Origin: Pseudoxanthomonas sp. SE1
GTDB taxonomy: Bacteria; Pseudomonadota; Gammaproteobacteria; Xanthomonadales; Xanthomonadaceae
Direction: 5' to 3'
DNA length: 64,000 nt
NCBI RefSeq assembly: GCF_029542205.1
Contig: NZ_CP113783.1
Span: 859,001 to 923,000 of the forward strand
A program made the position numbers and the translations under genes. Below are positions 40,439-48,283 of the stretch, in pieces. Each line of letters begins with the position of its first letter. Positions within the stretch are counted from its first letter, which is position 1. Under the pieces are notes generated by a model. That model was not told where the DNA came from, searched no databases, and saw nothing but the letters and a program-made list of their open reading frames with translations.

Positions 40439-42229
40439 ATGAACGCAGCGGTCGATGTTTTCAAACGCAACGATTTTCCAGGCAGTTCGCTTGCCGCGTT
40501 GAATGCCTGGGTTGCCGAGGTCGCCGCGCTCAGCCAGCCCGACCATATCCACTGGTGCGACGGCAGCGATGCCGAAAACGCGCTGCTGACCAAGCAGATG
40601 CTGGCCGACGGCACCCTGCTGCCGCTGAATCCCGAAACCCACCCGCACAGCTGGCTGCATCGCTCCAGCCCGAGCGACGTGGCGCGCGTGGAGCACCTGA
40701 CCTTCGTCTGCACGCCCCAGCAGGAAGACGCCGGCCCCAACAACCACTGGATGGCCCCGGCCGAGGCGCACGCGAAGATGGACGCGCTGTTCGCCGGCTG
40801 CATGCGCGGTCGCACGCTGTACGTCATTCCCTACTGCATGGGCCCGATCGATTCGCCACTGTCGCGCTGCGGCGTGGAGATCACCGATTCGCCGTACGTG
40901 GTGGCCAACATGCGCATCATGACCCGCATGGGTGCGCCGGCACTGGCGCGCATCGAACGCGAAGGGACGTTCGTGAAGGGCCTGCACTCCACGGGTGAAC
41001 TCGACCCGGACCGCCGCTTCATCATGCATTTCCCGGACGAGCTGACCATCAAGAGCTTCGGCTCCGGCTACGGCGGCAACGCGCTGCTGGGCAAGAAGTG
41101 CCACGCGCTGCGCATCGCCTCGCACCAGGCGCGCAGTGAAGGTTGGCTGGCCGAGCACATGCTGATCGTCGGCATCGAGAACCCGCAGGGGGAGACGCAC
41201 TACATCGCCGCCGCGTTCCCGTCGGCCTGCGGCAAAACCAACCTGGCCATGCTGATTCCGCCGGAGGGCTATCGCCAGGCCGGATGGAAGGTGTGGACGG
41301 TCGGCGACGACATCTGCTGGATGCGCCCCGGCGCCGATGGCCGCCTGTACGCGATCAACCCGGAAGCCGGCTTCTTCGGCGTGGCGCCGGGCACGTCGGA
41401 CAGTTCCAACCCCAATGCGCTGGCCACCATCAGCCACCACACCATCTTCACCAACGTCGCCGTCACCGACGAGCAGGAGCCGTGGTGGGAAGGACTGGAT
41501 TCGCGCACGCCGGCATTGGACTGGCAGGGGCGCAAGTACGATCCGGCCAATGGTCCGGCCGCGCATCCCAACTCGCGCTTCACCGTGTCCGCGCGCCAGT
41601 GCCCGAGCTATTCGGCCAAGGCCGAAGACCCGCAGGGTGTGCCGATTTCCGCCATCGTGTTCGGCGGCCGCCGCGCCTCGCTGGTGCCGCTGGTGTTCGA
41701 AGCGCGCGACTGGACGCATGGCGTGCTGGTCGGTGCGGCGATGGGGTCGGAAACCACCGCCGCCGCGACCGGCGCGGTCGGCGTGATGCGCCGCGACCCG
41801 ATGGCGATGAAGCCGTTCTGCGGCTACAACTTCGCCGACTACTTCGCGCACTGGCTGTCGTTCGACCACGACGGCGCGAAGCTGCCCAAGATTTTCCACG
41901 TGAACTGGTTCCGCAAGGGCGGCAACGGCAAATTCCTGTGGCCCGGCTTCGGCGAGAACCTGCGCGTGCTGGAGTGGATGATCCGGCGCGTCGAGGGCAA
42001 GGCCGACGCCGTGGAAACACCGATCGGCCACCTGCCGCGCGCCGAGGACCTGAACCTGGACGGCGTGGCGCTGAGCGACGAAGCCCACGAGCTGCTGTTC
42101 GGCTTCGACCGCGCCGGCTGGCAAGCGGAGTTCGCCAGCATCGGCGAGTACCTGCAGGAATTCGGCGACCGCACCCCGCAGGCGCTGAAAGACGAGCAGC
42201 AACGCATCGCGGCCCGTCTGGCGCACTGA
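40439..42229 (+). CDS. pckG: phosphoenolpyruvate carboxykinase (GTP)
   Basis: A 596-residue enzyme of the GTP-using family (about 600 residues; the ATP type is shorter, about 540). It converts oxaloacetate and GTP to PEP, CO2 and GDP, the entry to gluconeogenesis. Landmarks are YVIPYCMGPIDSPLSRCGVEITDSPYVV, IKSFGSGYGGNALLGKKC, the kinase-1a P-loop FPSACGKTNLAML (Cys in the loop is typical of the GTP enzyme), VGDDICWMR and RKGGNGKFLWPGFGENLRVLEW near the C-terminus. The promoter must lie between the tandem array and 40439; TTGGTATCATTTTGG just upstream is AT-rich. A good terminator follows. Confidence 0.96.
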   Translation: MNAAVDVFKRNDFPGSSLAALNAWVAEVAALSQPDHIHWCDGSDAENALLTKQMLADGTLLPLNPETHPHSWLHRSSPSDVARVEHLTFVCTPQQEDAGPNNHWMAPAEAHAKMDALFAGCMRGRTLYVIPYCMGPIDSPLSRCGVEITDSPYVVANMRIMTRMGAPALARIEREGTFVKGLHSTGELDPDRRFIMHFPDELTIKSFGSGYGGNALLGKKCHALRIASHQARSEGWLAEHMLIVGIENPQGETHYIAAAFPSACGKTNLAMLIPPEGYRQAGWKVWTVGDDICWMRPGADGRLYAINPEAGFFGVAPGTSDSSNPNALATISHHTIFTNVAVTDEQEPWWEGLDSRTPALDWQGRKYDPANGPAAHPNSRFTVSARQCPSYSAKAEDPQGVPISAIVFGGRRASLVPLVFEARDWTHGVLVGAAMGSETTAAATGAVGVMRRDPMAMKPFCGYNFADYFAHWLSFDHDGAKLPKIFHVNWFRKGGNGKFLWPGFGENLRVLEWMIRRVEGKADAVETPIGHLPRAEDLNLDGVALSDEAHELLFGFDRAGWQAEFASIGEYLQEFGDRTPQALKDEQQRIAARLAH

Positions 42230-42262
42230 TTCCCCACCTCGCGCATCCTGTTTCCTGCGCAC

Positions 42263-42302
42263 GCCCCGTGTGCGTCCACCCCGGACGCCGCGGGGCTTTT
42301 TC
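42263..42302 (+). terminator. rho-independent terminator of pckG
   Basis: A long interrupted stem (GCCCCG with CGGGGC, TGCGTCC with GGACGC) is followed by CTTTTTCTT, 34 bases after the stop. Confidence 0.85.
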
Positions 42303-42425
42303 TTGCGTCCGGCTTTTCTTCTCCCCGCAGAGGGGAGAGGGGAATCTTCTGCCGACCGATACTCGCTGGCGGAAAAAGGCCGCGCGGTTCTAAACCTCCA
42401 CGCCCATCGCTGCATCCCAGTCAGT

Positions 42426-43016
42426 ATGCTGAATGCCGTGATCGAACCTTTTGCCGACAGCCTCGCTCCGGAGGCGGCCGCCGCCCAGGACACCGCGCTG
42501 GCGCGTTCGGCCGCGGGGGGCGACATGCGGGCCTTCGAAGCGCTGTACCGCCGCCATGCAGGCCGCGTGCATGGCGTCATCCAGCGGTTGGTGGGCGCGC
42601 AGGGCGTGCGGGCGGAAGACCTGACGCAGGAAGCGTTCGTGCGGGCCTGGCAGGCGTTGCCGGCGTTCCGCTTCGAAAGCGCCTTCTCCACCTGGCTGCA
42701 CCGCTTGGCGGTGACCACCGCGCTGATGGAACTGCGCAGCCGTCGCAGCGGTCCCCGCTTCGATGACGACGAGGACGCACTGGACGACCTGGGCATGGCG
42801 GACAGCGCCGGCCATGGTACGGCGCTGTCGCTGGACCTGGAGCGCGCCGTCGCCACCCTGCCGCCACGCGCACGCGCCGTGCTGGTGCTGTACGACGTGG
42901 AAGGCTGGAAGCACGAAGAGATCGCCACCGAGCTGGGCATGGCGGTCGGAAGTTCAAAAGCACAGTTGCACCGGGCGCGGCATCTGCTGCGCGACCGTTT
43001 AGGAGGACACGCATGA
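42426..43016 (+). CDS. ECF-family RNA polymerase sigma factor (second module)
   Basis: A 196-residue sigma factor. Region 2 is DMRAFEALYRRHAGRVHGVIQRLVGAQGVRAEDLTQEAFVRAWQALPAF, with the DLTQEAFVRAW block near 60. Region 4 is ATLPPRARAVLVLYDVEGWKHEEIATELGMAVGSSKAQLHRARHLLRDRL. The start is the first ATG of the homologous part; it has a weak ribosome site. It is the first of three genes (sigma, anti-sigma, DUF4097) and the anti-sigma start overlaps its stop by four bases. It is paralogous in layout to the module at 18561-21089, and both probably respond to envelope conditions. Confidence 0.88.
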   Translation: MLNAVIEPFADSLAPEAAAAQDTALARSAAGGDMRAFEALYRRHAGRVHGVIQRLVGAQGVRAEDLTQEAFVRAWQALPAFRFESAFSTWLHRLAVTTALMELRSRRSGPRFDDDEDALDDLGMADSAGHGTALSLDLERAVATLPPRARAVLVLYDVEGWKHEEIATELGMAVGSSKAQLHRARHLLRDRLGGHA

Positions 43017-43492
43017 CCCCCCATGACCCCAACCCGCTTTCCGACGACGCACTGCGCTGGCAACTGCGCGCGCTGCGGCAGGACACGCCGCCGTCGCGTG
43101 ATCTGTGGCCGGCGCTGGCCGCGCGGCTCGCGGCCACGCCGCAGCAGGCCGTGGCACCGCCACGCCGCCGCATGGCGCCGTTCGCCCTGGCCGCCTCCGT
43201 GCTGCTCGCGGTCACCGTGACCTGGCAGCTGCAGAAGGCGCCGGAAGGCGGTGCGCTGATCCAGCGCGAAGCCGCCGCGCTGACCCGCGATTACACCGGT
43301 GCGCTGGCGCAACTGGACACGCAGGTGCAGACCGCACCCGAGATCGCCCCGGCGCTGCATGCGCTGGACGAAAGCGCCGCCCAGATCCGCCACGCCATCG
43401 CCACCGAACCCAACGCGCACTTCCTGCTCAACCAGTTGCGCCGCACCTATGCACGACGCCTCGCGCTGACCCAGCGCGCGGCCATGACCTGA
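43013..43492 (+). CDS. probable anti-sigma factor, membrane protein
   Basis: A 159-residue protein with a cytosolic N-terminus (about 52 residues), one membrane helix (MAPFALAASVLLAVTVTW, about 54-71) and a helical periplasmic domain rich in Ala, Gln and Leu (about 80-155). No zinc-binding HxxxCxxC motif. Position overlapping the end of an ECF sigma gene makes an anti-sigma role likely. It shares with the protein at 19751 the layout cytosolic segment, helix, periplasmic helical domain. Confidence 0.68.
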   Translation: MTPHDPNPLSDDALRWQLRALRQDTPPSRDLWPALAARLAATPQQAVAPPRRRMAPFALAASVLLAVTVTWQLQKAPEGGALIQREAAALTRDYTGALAQLDTQVQTAPEIAPALHALDESAAQIRHAIATEPNAHFLLNQLRRTYARRLALTQRAAMT

Positions 43493-43502
43493 GGAGTTAC
43501 CC

Positions 43503-44402
43503 ATGCGTACCACCATCGCTTTCTCGCTGCTGCTGGGCAGCGCACTGCTGGCGCCCCCGGTGCTGGCGCAGACCGCCATCAACGAAACCCGTCCGCTGGA
43601 TGCGCGCGGCCGGGTGGACATCAGCAACCTCAAGGGTCGCATCGAGGTGCGCGGCTGGGAGCGCGACGAGGTCAAGATCACCGGCACGCTGGGCAAGGGC
43701 GTGGAGCGCCTGGAAGTGGATGGCGGCGGCCCGCACCTGAGCGTGGAAGTGCGCTACCCGAAGAACAGTGGCTGGGGCGGCAACCAGAGCGGACCGACCG
43801 ACCTGGTGCTGATGGTGCCGTTGCGCGCCGATCTGGACATCGAGTCGGTCGCGGCCGACGTGCATGTGACCGGCGTTGCATCAGGCGAACTTTCCATCAG
43901 CAGCGTGAGCGGCAGCGTGGCGGCCGCCGCCGCGCCGCAGAAAGCGGACATCGAAACCGTCAGCGGGAGCGCCCACCTGACCCTCAACAGCGCGGACGTG
44001 GACGTGCAGACGGTCAGCGGCAACATCGTGCTGCGCGGTCGCCTGAACGGCGACATCAGTACCGAGACCGTATCCGGCCGTATCGAAGTCGCCGTCACCG
44101 GCGAACAGGTGCGCGACCTCAACACGAGCACCGTCAGTGGCACGGCGCGTGTCAGCACGGCCCTGGCGCCCGGCGGCGAGATCAGCATGGAATCGGTCAG
44201 TGGCGACCTGCTGCTGCGCCTGCCGAAGGATGTGTCCGCGCAGGTCAGCGGCGAGAGCTTCAGCGGCAGCCTGAAGGCCACGGGCGTGGACATCGAGAAG
44301 CGTCGCGGCCCGGGTTCCAGCTTCTCCACCCGCTACGGCAGCGGCAGCGCCCGCGTCACGGTGGAGACGTTCTCGGGCAGTGCGGAAGTGCGGGTGGAGT
44401 AA
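43503..44402 (+). CDS. exported DUF4097 beta-strand repeat protein
   Basis: A 299-residue protein with signal peptide (MRTTIAFSLLLGSALLAPPVLAQ). After residue 30 it is made of a repeated short motif of the type xVSGSVxxxxxxADIETVSGS and DLNTSTVSGTARV, roughly 18-22 residues each, forming a right-handed beta-helix/beta-roll as in DUF4097. At least seven SVSG/TVSG/SFSG turns are visible between 125 and 295. Such proteins lie in the periplasm or on the surface; molecular role unknown. It is the last gene of the sigma module and probably its target or sensor. Confidence 0.85.
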   Translation: MRTTIAFSLLLGSALLAPPVLAQTAINETRPLDARGRVDISNLKGRIEVRGWERDEVKITGTLGKGVERLEVDGGGPHLSVEVRYPKNSGWGGNQSGPTDLVLMVPLRADLDIESVAADVHVTGVASGELSISSVSGSVAAAAAPQKADIETVSGSAHLTLNSADVDVQTVSGNIVLRGRLNGDISTETVSGRIEVAVTGEQVRDLNTSTVSGTARVSTALAPGGEISMESVSGDLLLRLPKDVSAQVSGESFSGSLKATGVDIEKRRGPGSSFSTRYGSGSARVTVETFSGSAEVRVE

Positions 44403-44471
44403 GTCGCCGCACGGGCGCGCGCCGCATCTCCCGTATCATCGGGACGGGTTTCCGGTGATACAGAGGCAGGC

Positions 44472-45767
44472 ATGACGAGTGCGGCATTCCACGTCCAGCA
44501 GGCGCGACGCCACCTGGCAACCGGCAATGCCGCACACGCGCTGTCCGCGGCCGGGCAGGGGCTGGAAGTACATCCGCATGACCCGGACCTGCAATGGGTG
44601 GCCGCGCTCAGCCTGGTGGCACTGCAGCAACCTGCCGCCGCAGCCCGCCAACTTGAAGCGCTGGTGCACGCCCAACCCGACCATGGCGATGCCTGGCTGA
44701 AGCTGGGAGCGTGCCTGAAACGGCTGGACGATCCGGTGGCCGCCGCGGCAGCGCTGCGACGGGGCCTGGCGCTCATGCCGGAGGCGGCGCCGGCGCGGCT
44801 GCAACTGGCCGAATGCCTGCAGCCGGGAGACCCGGATGCGGCGCTGGTGGAGTACTTCCGGGCCGTCACCACGGCACAGGCACAGGGGCGATGGCTGAAT
44901 GATGCGACCACGGCGCCCGAGCTGCGGGAGCGGGTGAAGACTGCCATGCGGCTGATCGATGCAGGCCGGCACCGCCTGTTCTTCTCGGCCATCGCGCCAC
45001 TGCAACAACAGCACGGCGCGCAGGCGCTGTCGCGGGTCACGCGCGCGCTGGAAGCCTATCTGGGCATCGCACCGGGCGGCAGCCCGGACCCGCGCCAGCG
45101 TCCCACTTTCCTGTACGTCCCCGACCTGCAGCCCGAGCCGTACTTCGAGCGCACATTGTTCCCGTGGTACGAAGCGCTGGAGGACGCAACGGATGCGATC
45201 CGTGCCGAACTGCAGCAAGTGCTGCAGGCGCGCGACGGGTTGCAGCCCTTCCTCGATTTCAGTGGCGCTGCGCGCAAGGACGATTTCCTGGCGAGCCAGC
45301 AGGACATCGACACGGCCGCGTGGGATGCCTACTTCTTCCACCGCCACGGGCAGGCCTATCCCGAACATCTGGCTGCGTGTCCCGCCACCGCCCGGGCGCT
45401 GGCGCAGGTGCCGCTGACGCGCATCGACGCGCACGCGCCGGAGGTGCTGTTCTCGCTGTTGTCACCGGGCACCCTGATCAAGCCGCACCACGGGGTGACC
45501 AACAGCCGCGTGGTCACCCACCTGCCGCTGATCGTACCGGCGGACTGCGCGCTGGAGGTGGGCGGGGTGCAGCACGACTGGCAGGAAGGACGCTGCGTGA
45601 CCTTCGACGACGCCTACCTGCACCAGGCCTGGAACCACAGCCGCCAGTTGCGCGTGGTGATGATCCTGGACACCTGGCATCCGCGCCTCAGACCCGAGGA
45701 AACCCAGGCGCTGAAGCAACTGGTGGAGGCCATCGGCGGATTCAACAGGCAGGCGGGCCTGGACTGA
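44472..45767 (+). CDS. TPR protein with aspartyl/asparaginyl beta-hydroxylase domain (AspH-type)
   Basis: A 431-residue protein. Residues 1-150 are three to four TPR-like repeats (FHVQQARRHLATGNAAHALSAAGQGLEVHPHDPDLQW and so on). The C-terminal part (about 310-415) is an AspH-type 2OG/Fe(II) fold: LSPGTLIKPHHGVTNSRVVTHLPLIVP supplies the first His and the RxxxHLxL 2OG-binding pattern; WQEGRCVTFDDAYLHQAWN supplies the second His. AspH enzymes use only two His, with Gly in place of Asp (HHGV fits). Expected reaction is hydroxylation of Asp or Asn in proteins. It converges tail to tail with the 2OG oxygenase at 45776 (eight bases apart). Confidence 0.82.
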   Translation: MTSAAFHVQQARRHLATGNAAHALSAAGQGLEVHPHDPDLQWVAALSLVALQQPAAAARQLEALVHAQPDHGDAWLKLGACLKRLDDPVAAAAALRRGLALMPEAAPARLQLAECLQPGDPDAALVEYFRAVTTAQAQGRWLNDATTAPELRERVKTAMRLIDAGRHRLFFSAIAPLQQQHGAQALSRVTRALEAYLGIAPGGSPDPRQRPTFLYVPDLQPEPYFERTLFPWYEALEDATDAIRAELQQVLQARDGLQPFLDFSGAARKDDFLASQQDIDTAAWDAYFFHRHGQAYPEHLAACPATARALAQVPLTRIDAHAPEVLFSLLSPGTLIKPHHGVTNSRVVTHLPLIVPADCALEVGGVQHDWQEGRCVTFDDAYLHQAWNHSRQLRVVMILDTWHPRLRPEETQALKQLVEAIGGFNRQAGLD

Positions 45768-45775
45768 TCGTCGCC

Positions 45776-46369
45776 TTACTCGTGCGTGTGCTCGGGACTG
45801 CCGGGCTTGTCGAACAGCAGGTAGGTCGAAAGGATGTACTTGTCGTTCGAAACCGGCGCGTTGCCCACGTGCTGGAACATCCAGTAGGGCGGGAACACCA
45901 GCAGCCGCCCCGCGCGTGGCTGCACGTCGACATCCAGGTCCATGAAACGGGTGCTGCCGCCTTCCTGGACATCGTTGAGATACCACAGGAACACCATGTA
46001 GCGTCCCGCGACCTCGTCGACGGAATCGAAATGCGGCTGGAAACCCTCGCCCGCATTGGCGCGGTATTTCTTCATCGTCAGCCGGTCGATGCGTGGGCGC
46101 AGCGGCACGGGCAGGGTCAGCGACAGGTCTGCGTTGTAGCGTGCCAGCGCTTCTTCGATGCGGGTCATGAAGAACCCGATGAAGGCGGGGTCGGCCAGGC
46201 GGGTGAGATTCAACTCGGTCCAGCGGCTGTCGTCCAGCGCCGGCCGGTAGCCACGCCCGTTGGGCGCCTGGAATTGCGTGGATGACTCGAAGCCGTCGAT
46301 CAGCTGCTGGCAGAACGCCGCAGGCAGTGCGTCGTCGTAGGTGCGGATGTAGTCGGCCAGCGCTTTCAT
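45776..46369 (-). CDS. 2OG-Fe(II) oxygenase (prolyl 4-hydroxylase-like)
   Basis: A 197-residue enzyme of the P4H/PKHD type. The iron triad is visible: HFDS (H-x-D) in FQPHFDSVDEVAGRYMVFLWYLND and the distal His in MFQHVGNAPVSNDKYILSTYLLFD, where the Lys would bind 2-oxoglutarate. Start ATG 46369; the frame is open upstream but overlaps the sulfotransferase gene. It lies four bases behind the sulfotransferase stop, so they are coupled. No signal peptide, so hydroxylation should occur in the cytosol. Substrate (protein Pro, Asp or other) unknown. Confidence 0.85.
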   Translation of the reverse strand: MKALADYIRTYDDALPAAFCQQLIDGFESSTQFQAPNGRGYRPALDDSRWTELNLTRLADPAFIGFFMTRIEEALARYNADLSLTLPVPLRPRIDRLTMKKYRANAGEGFQPHFDSVDEVAGRYMVFLWYLNDVQEGGSTRFMDLDVDVQPRAGRLLVFPPYWMFQHVGNAPVSNDKYILSTYLLFDKPGSPEHTHE

Positions 46370-46373
46370 GGGG

Positions 46374-48203
46374 TCATCGTACGGTGAGGTCGTAGCCCCA
46401 GTGGTCGGCCACGGGTTGCAGGATGGGCAGCGCGGGGAGCAGCCAGCGCGAATACGGCTGCCAGCGGCCGACGGCACGCGCGTTCACAGGCTCGACCACC
46501 TGCGAATAGCTGGGCGTGCTGATGTAGCCCTTGCGCGCGGCATGCTGGCTGAACTGCGCGAGGAAGTCGCGGTCGCGGATGCCGAGGAAAGCGCCTATGC
46601 GCTCCACTTGCGCGGGGAAGTCGCCGACGGTGTCCTCGTAGCGCAGCACCAGCGTGTCGGGCGCCAGCAATGCCTGGTGATGGATCCAGAACCTCATCGC
46701 ATTGACGTAGCTTTTCGCCAGCCGCTCCAGGCTGGAGCACAACACCATGAAGGCGGGTGACCGGAAATTCTGCATGTAGCAGCTGAGCAGCACGTCGCAG
46801 GGGTGTCGCAGCGCCAGGATGATCTTCGCATTGGGAAACAGGCGCAGGATCATCGGCAGGCGGAGCATGTTGAGCGGGTTCTTGTCGACCAACTGTTCCC
46901 CGGGCTGGAGCGTGATGACCTTGGCGACTTCGGACCAGTACACGGCGCGCAACTCGTCGGCGGCCGCGCCATCGAGCATGTCCAGGCCATGCGGATACTC
47001 GAAGCCGCGCGCTTCCATCCGTTCGATGCAGCGCTGCAGCGTGGCGCGTTCGTCCATCGAGGCGTAGTGCGGGTGGGCGTCCAGCATCTGTTCCAGCATG
47101 GTGGTGCCGGAGCGCGGAAAGCCGACGATGAAGACGGGGGAGTCACCCGCTGACGGCGCGCGGGGGTCGTGGCGGAACGCGCCTTCGTCCGCTGTCAGCC
47201 ATTTGCTGGAAACCTTCAGCGGCTCGGCGTCGGAATGGGCGATTTCAGGCACGACATCGGCGGCCAGCTGGAAGTGGATGGCGTGCGCGTGTTCGAGGTG
47301 CGACATCGCCGTTGCCGGGTCTTTCTGCTTGTCGGCGATGTTGGCCAGGGTGAAGTGCGCGTTGGCTTCCGCCTGCACGTGGGGTCGCAGTGCGATGATC
47401 GATTCCGCCGCAGCGCGTGCCTTGGCATGGTCCTTGTCGCGCATGGCCAGCGAGGCTTCCAGATGCAGCAGGTCGATCTGCTCCTGGCGTCCTGCCGTAG
47501 AGGCCTGCGCGCGCGCCTGGTCCATCAGTGCGCGGGCCCGCGGGATCTGGTTGGTGCGCTCGTTGAGCTGCGCGAGACGGATGATGCCCGACAGCGACTG
47601 CCGCACGCCCGGCGCCATCAGCAGGGATTCGGCTTCGCTGGTGCGGCCGACCTGCATCAACGCGGTCGCGAGTTCTTCACGCAGGTGATCGGGCAGGCCA
47701 CGCCATTGATCGGTGGGCGGGATCAGCGCGGCGGCACGTTGGGCATCGCCGCATTCGAAGCAGGCGAGAGAGGCATAGATGTGCGCTTCGGCGAGGCCGG
47801 GATGCAGGTCGACGGCATCGAGGAAGCGATGCCGTGCATCGGCGATGCGGCCCATGTCCAAGAGCAGCAGCCCATAGTCGACAAGGAAGCCGGTGTTGCG
47901 GGGATCGCGTGCGAGCGCATGCCGGTAGGCGGCCTCGGCTTCGGCGTATTCGCCCAGGCGTCGCAGTACCAGCCCCAGGTTCGCCCAATGCGCCGGAATC
48001 TCCGGGCGGGCGTGGGCCAACTGCCGGTACACAGGCGCGGCGTCCTGATCGCGACCGAGGTTCTGCAGGCTCATCGCCCACAGCGTGGCGAGGCTCTCGT
48101 CCCCGGGCACGCGCGCCAGGGCCTGCTGGCAGAACTGCGCGGCGTCCTGGAAACGGCCGTTCTGGAACAGGGCGACGGCCTGCTGGATGAGCGGTTGGTT
48201 CAT
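46374..48203 (-). CDS. TPR protein with sulfotransferase domain
   Basis: A 609-residue fusion. Residues 1-340 are about eight TPR-like repeats (FQNGRFQDAAQFCQQALARVPGDESLATLWAMSLQNLGRDQDAAPVYRQL and so on). Residues about 355-590 are a sulfotransferase fold with the 5'-phosphosulfate loop VGFPRSGTTMLEQMLDAHP and a 3'-phosphate block near LALRHPCDVLLSCYMQNF; LRYEDTVGDF and FLGI follow. This group resembles tyrosylprotein sulfotransferases and should transfer sulfate from PAPS to a protein or peptide; the TPRs probably bind it. A terminator (48226-48256) separates it from the receptor upstream, so it may have its own promoter or depend on read-through. Confidence 0.85.
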   Translation of the reverse strand: MNQPLIQQAVALFQNGRFQDAAQFCQQALARVPGDESLATLWAMSLQNLGRDQDAAPVYRQLAHARPEIPAHWANLGLVLRRLGEYAEAEAAYRHALARDPRNTGFLVDYGLLLLDMGRIADARHRFLDAVDLHPGLAEAHIYASLACFECGDAQRAAALIPPTDQWRGLPDHLREELATALMQVGRTSEAESLLMAPGVRQSLSGIIRLAQLNERTNQIPRARALMDQARAQASTAGRQEQIDLLHLEASLAMRDKDHAKARAAAESIIALRPHVQAEANAHFTLANIADKQKDPATAMSHLEHAHAIHFQLAADVVPEIAHSDAEPLKVSSKWLTADEGAFRHDPRAPSAGDSPVFIVGFPRSGTTMLEQMLDAHPHYASMDERATLQRCIERMEARGFEYPHGLDMLDGAAADELRAVYWSEVAKVITLQPGEQLVDKNPLNMLRLPMILRLFPNAKIILALRHPCDVLLSCYMQNFRSPAFMVLCSSLERLAKSYVNAMRFWIHHQALLAPDTLVLRYEDTVGDFPAQVERIGAFLGIRDRDFLAQFSQHAARKGYISTPSYSQVVEPVNARAVGRWQPYSRWLLPALPILQPVADHWGYDLTVR

Positions 48204-48225
48204 GGTCCGATTCTAGCGTGGCAAC

Positions 48226-48256
48226 AAAAAGGCCGCGCGGCTTGCGCCGCGCGGCC
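48226..48256 (-). terminator. strong terminator/attenuator after the first TonB receptor gene
   Basis: Read on the minus strand, 11-base perfect arms (48256-48246 and 48241-48231) with a four-base loop are followed by TTTTTGTTGCC. It lies between the receptor (stop 48284) and the sulfotransferase gene. Confidence 0.9.
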
Positions 48257-48283
48257 AGGGTGCAACGTTTTACCGCATGCTGC

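Noticed and set aside
39932..43696. Very long open frame (about 1250 codons) on the minus strand across pckG and the second sigma module
   Set aside because: It is antisense to pckG, sigma, anti-sigma genes with clear families, has biased Arg/His/Gln content and no domain; such frames arise from high GC third positions.
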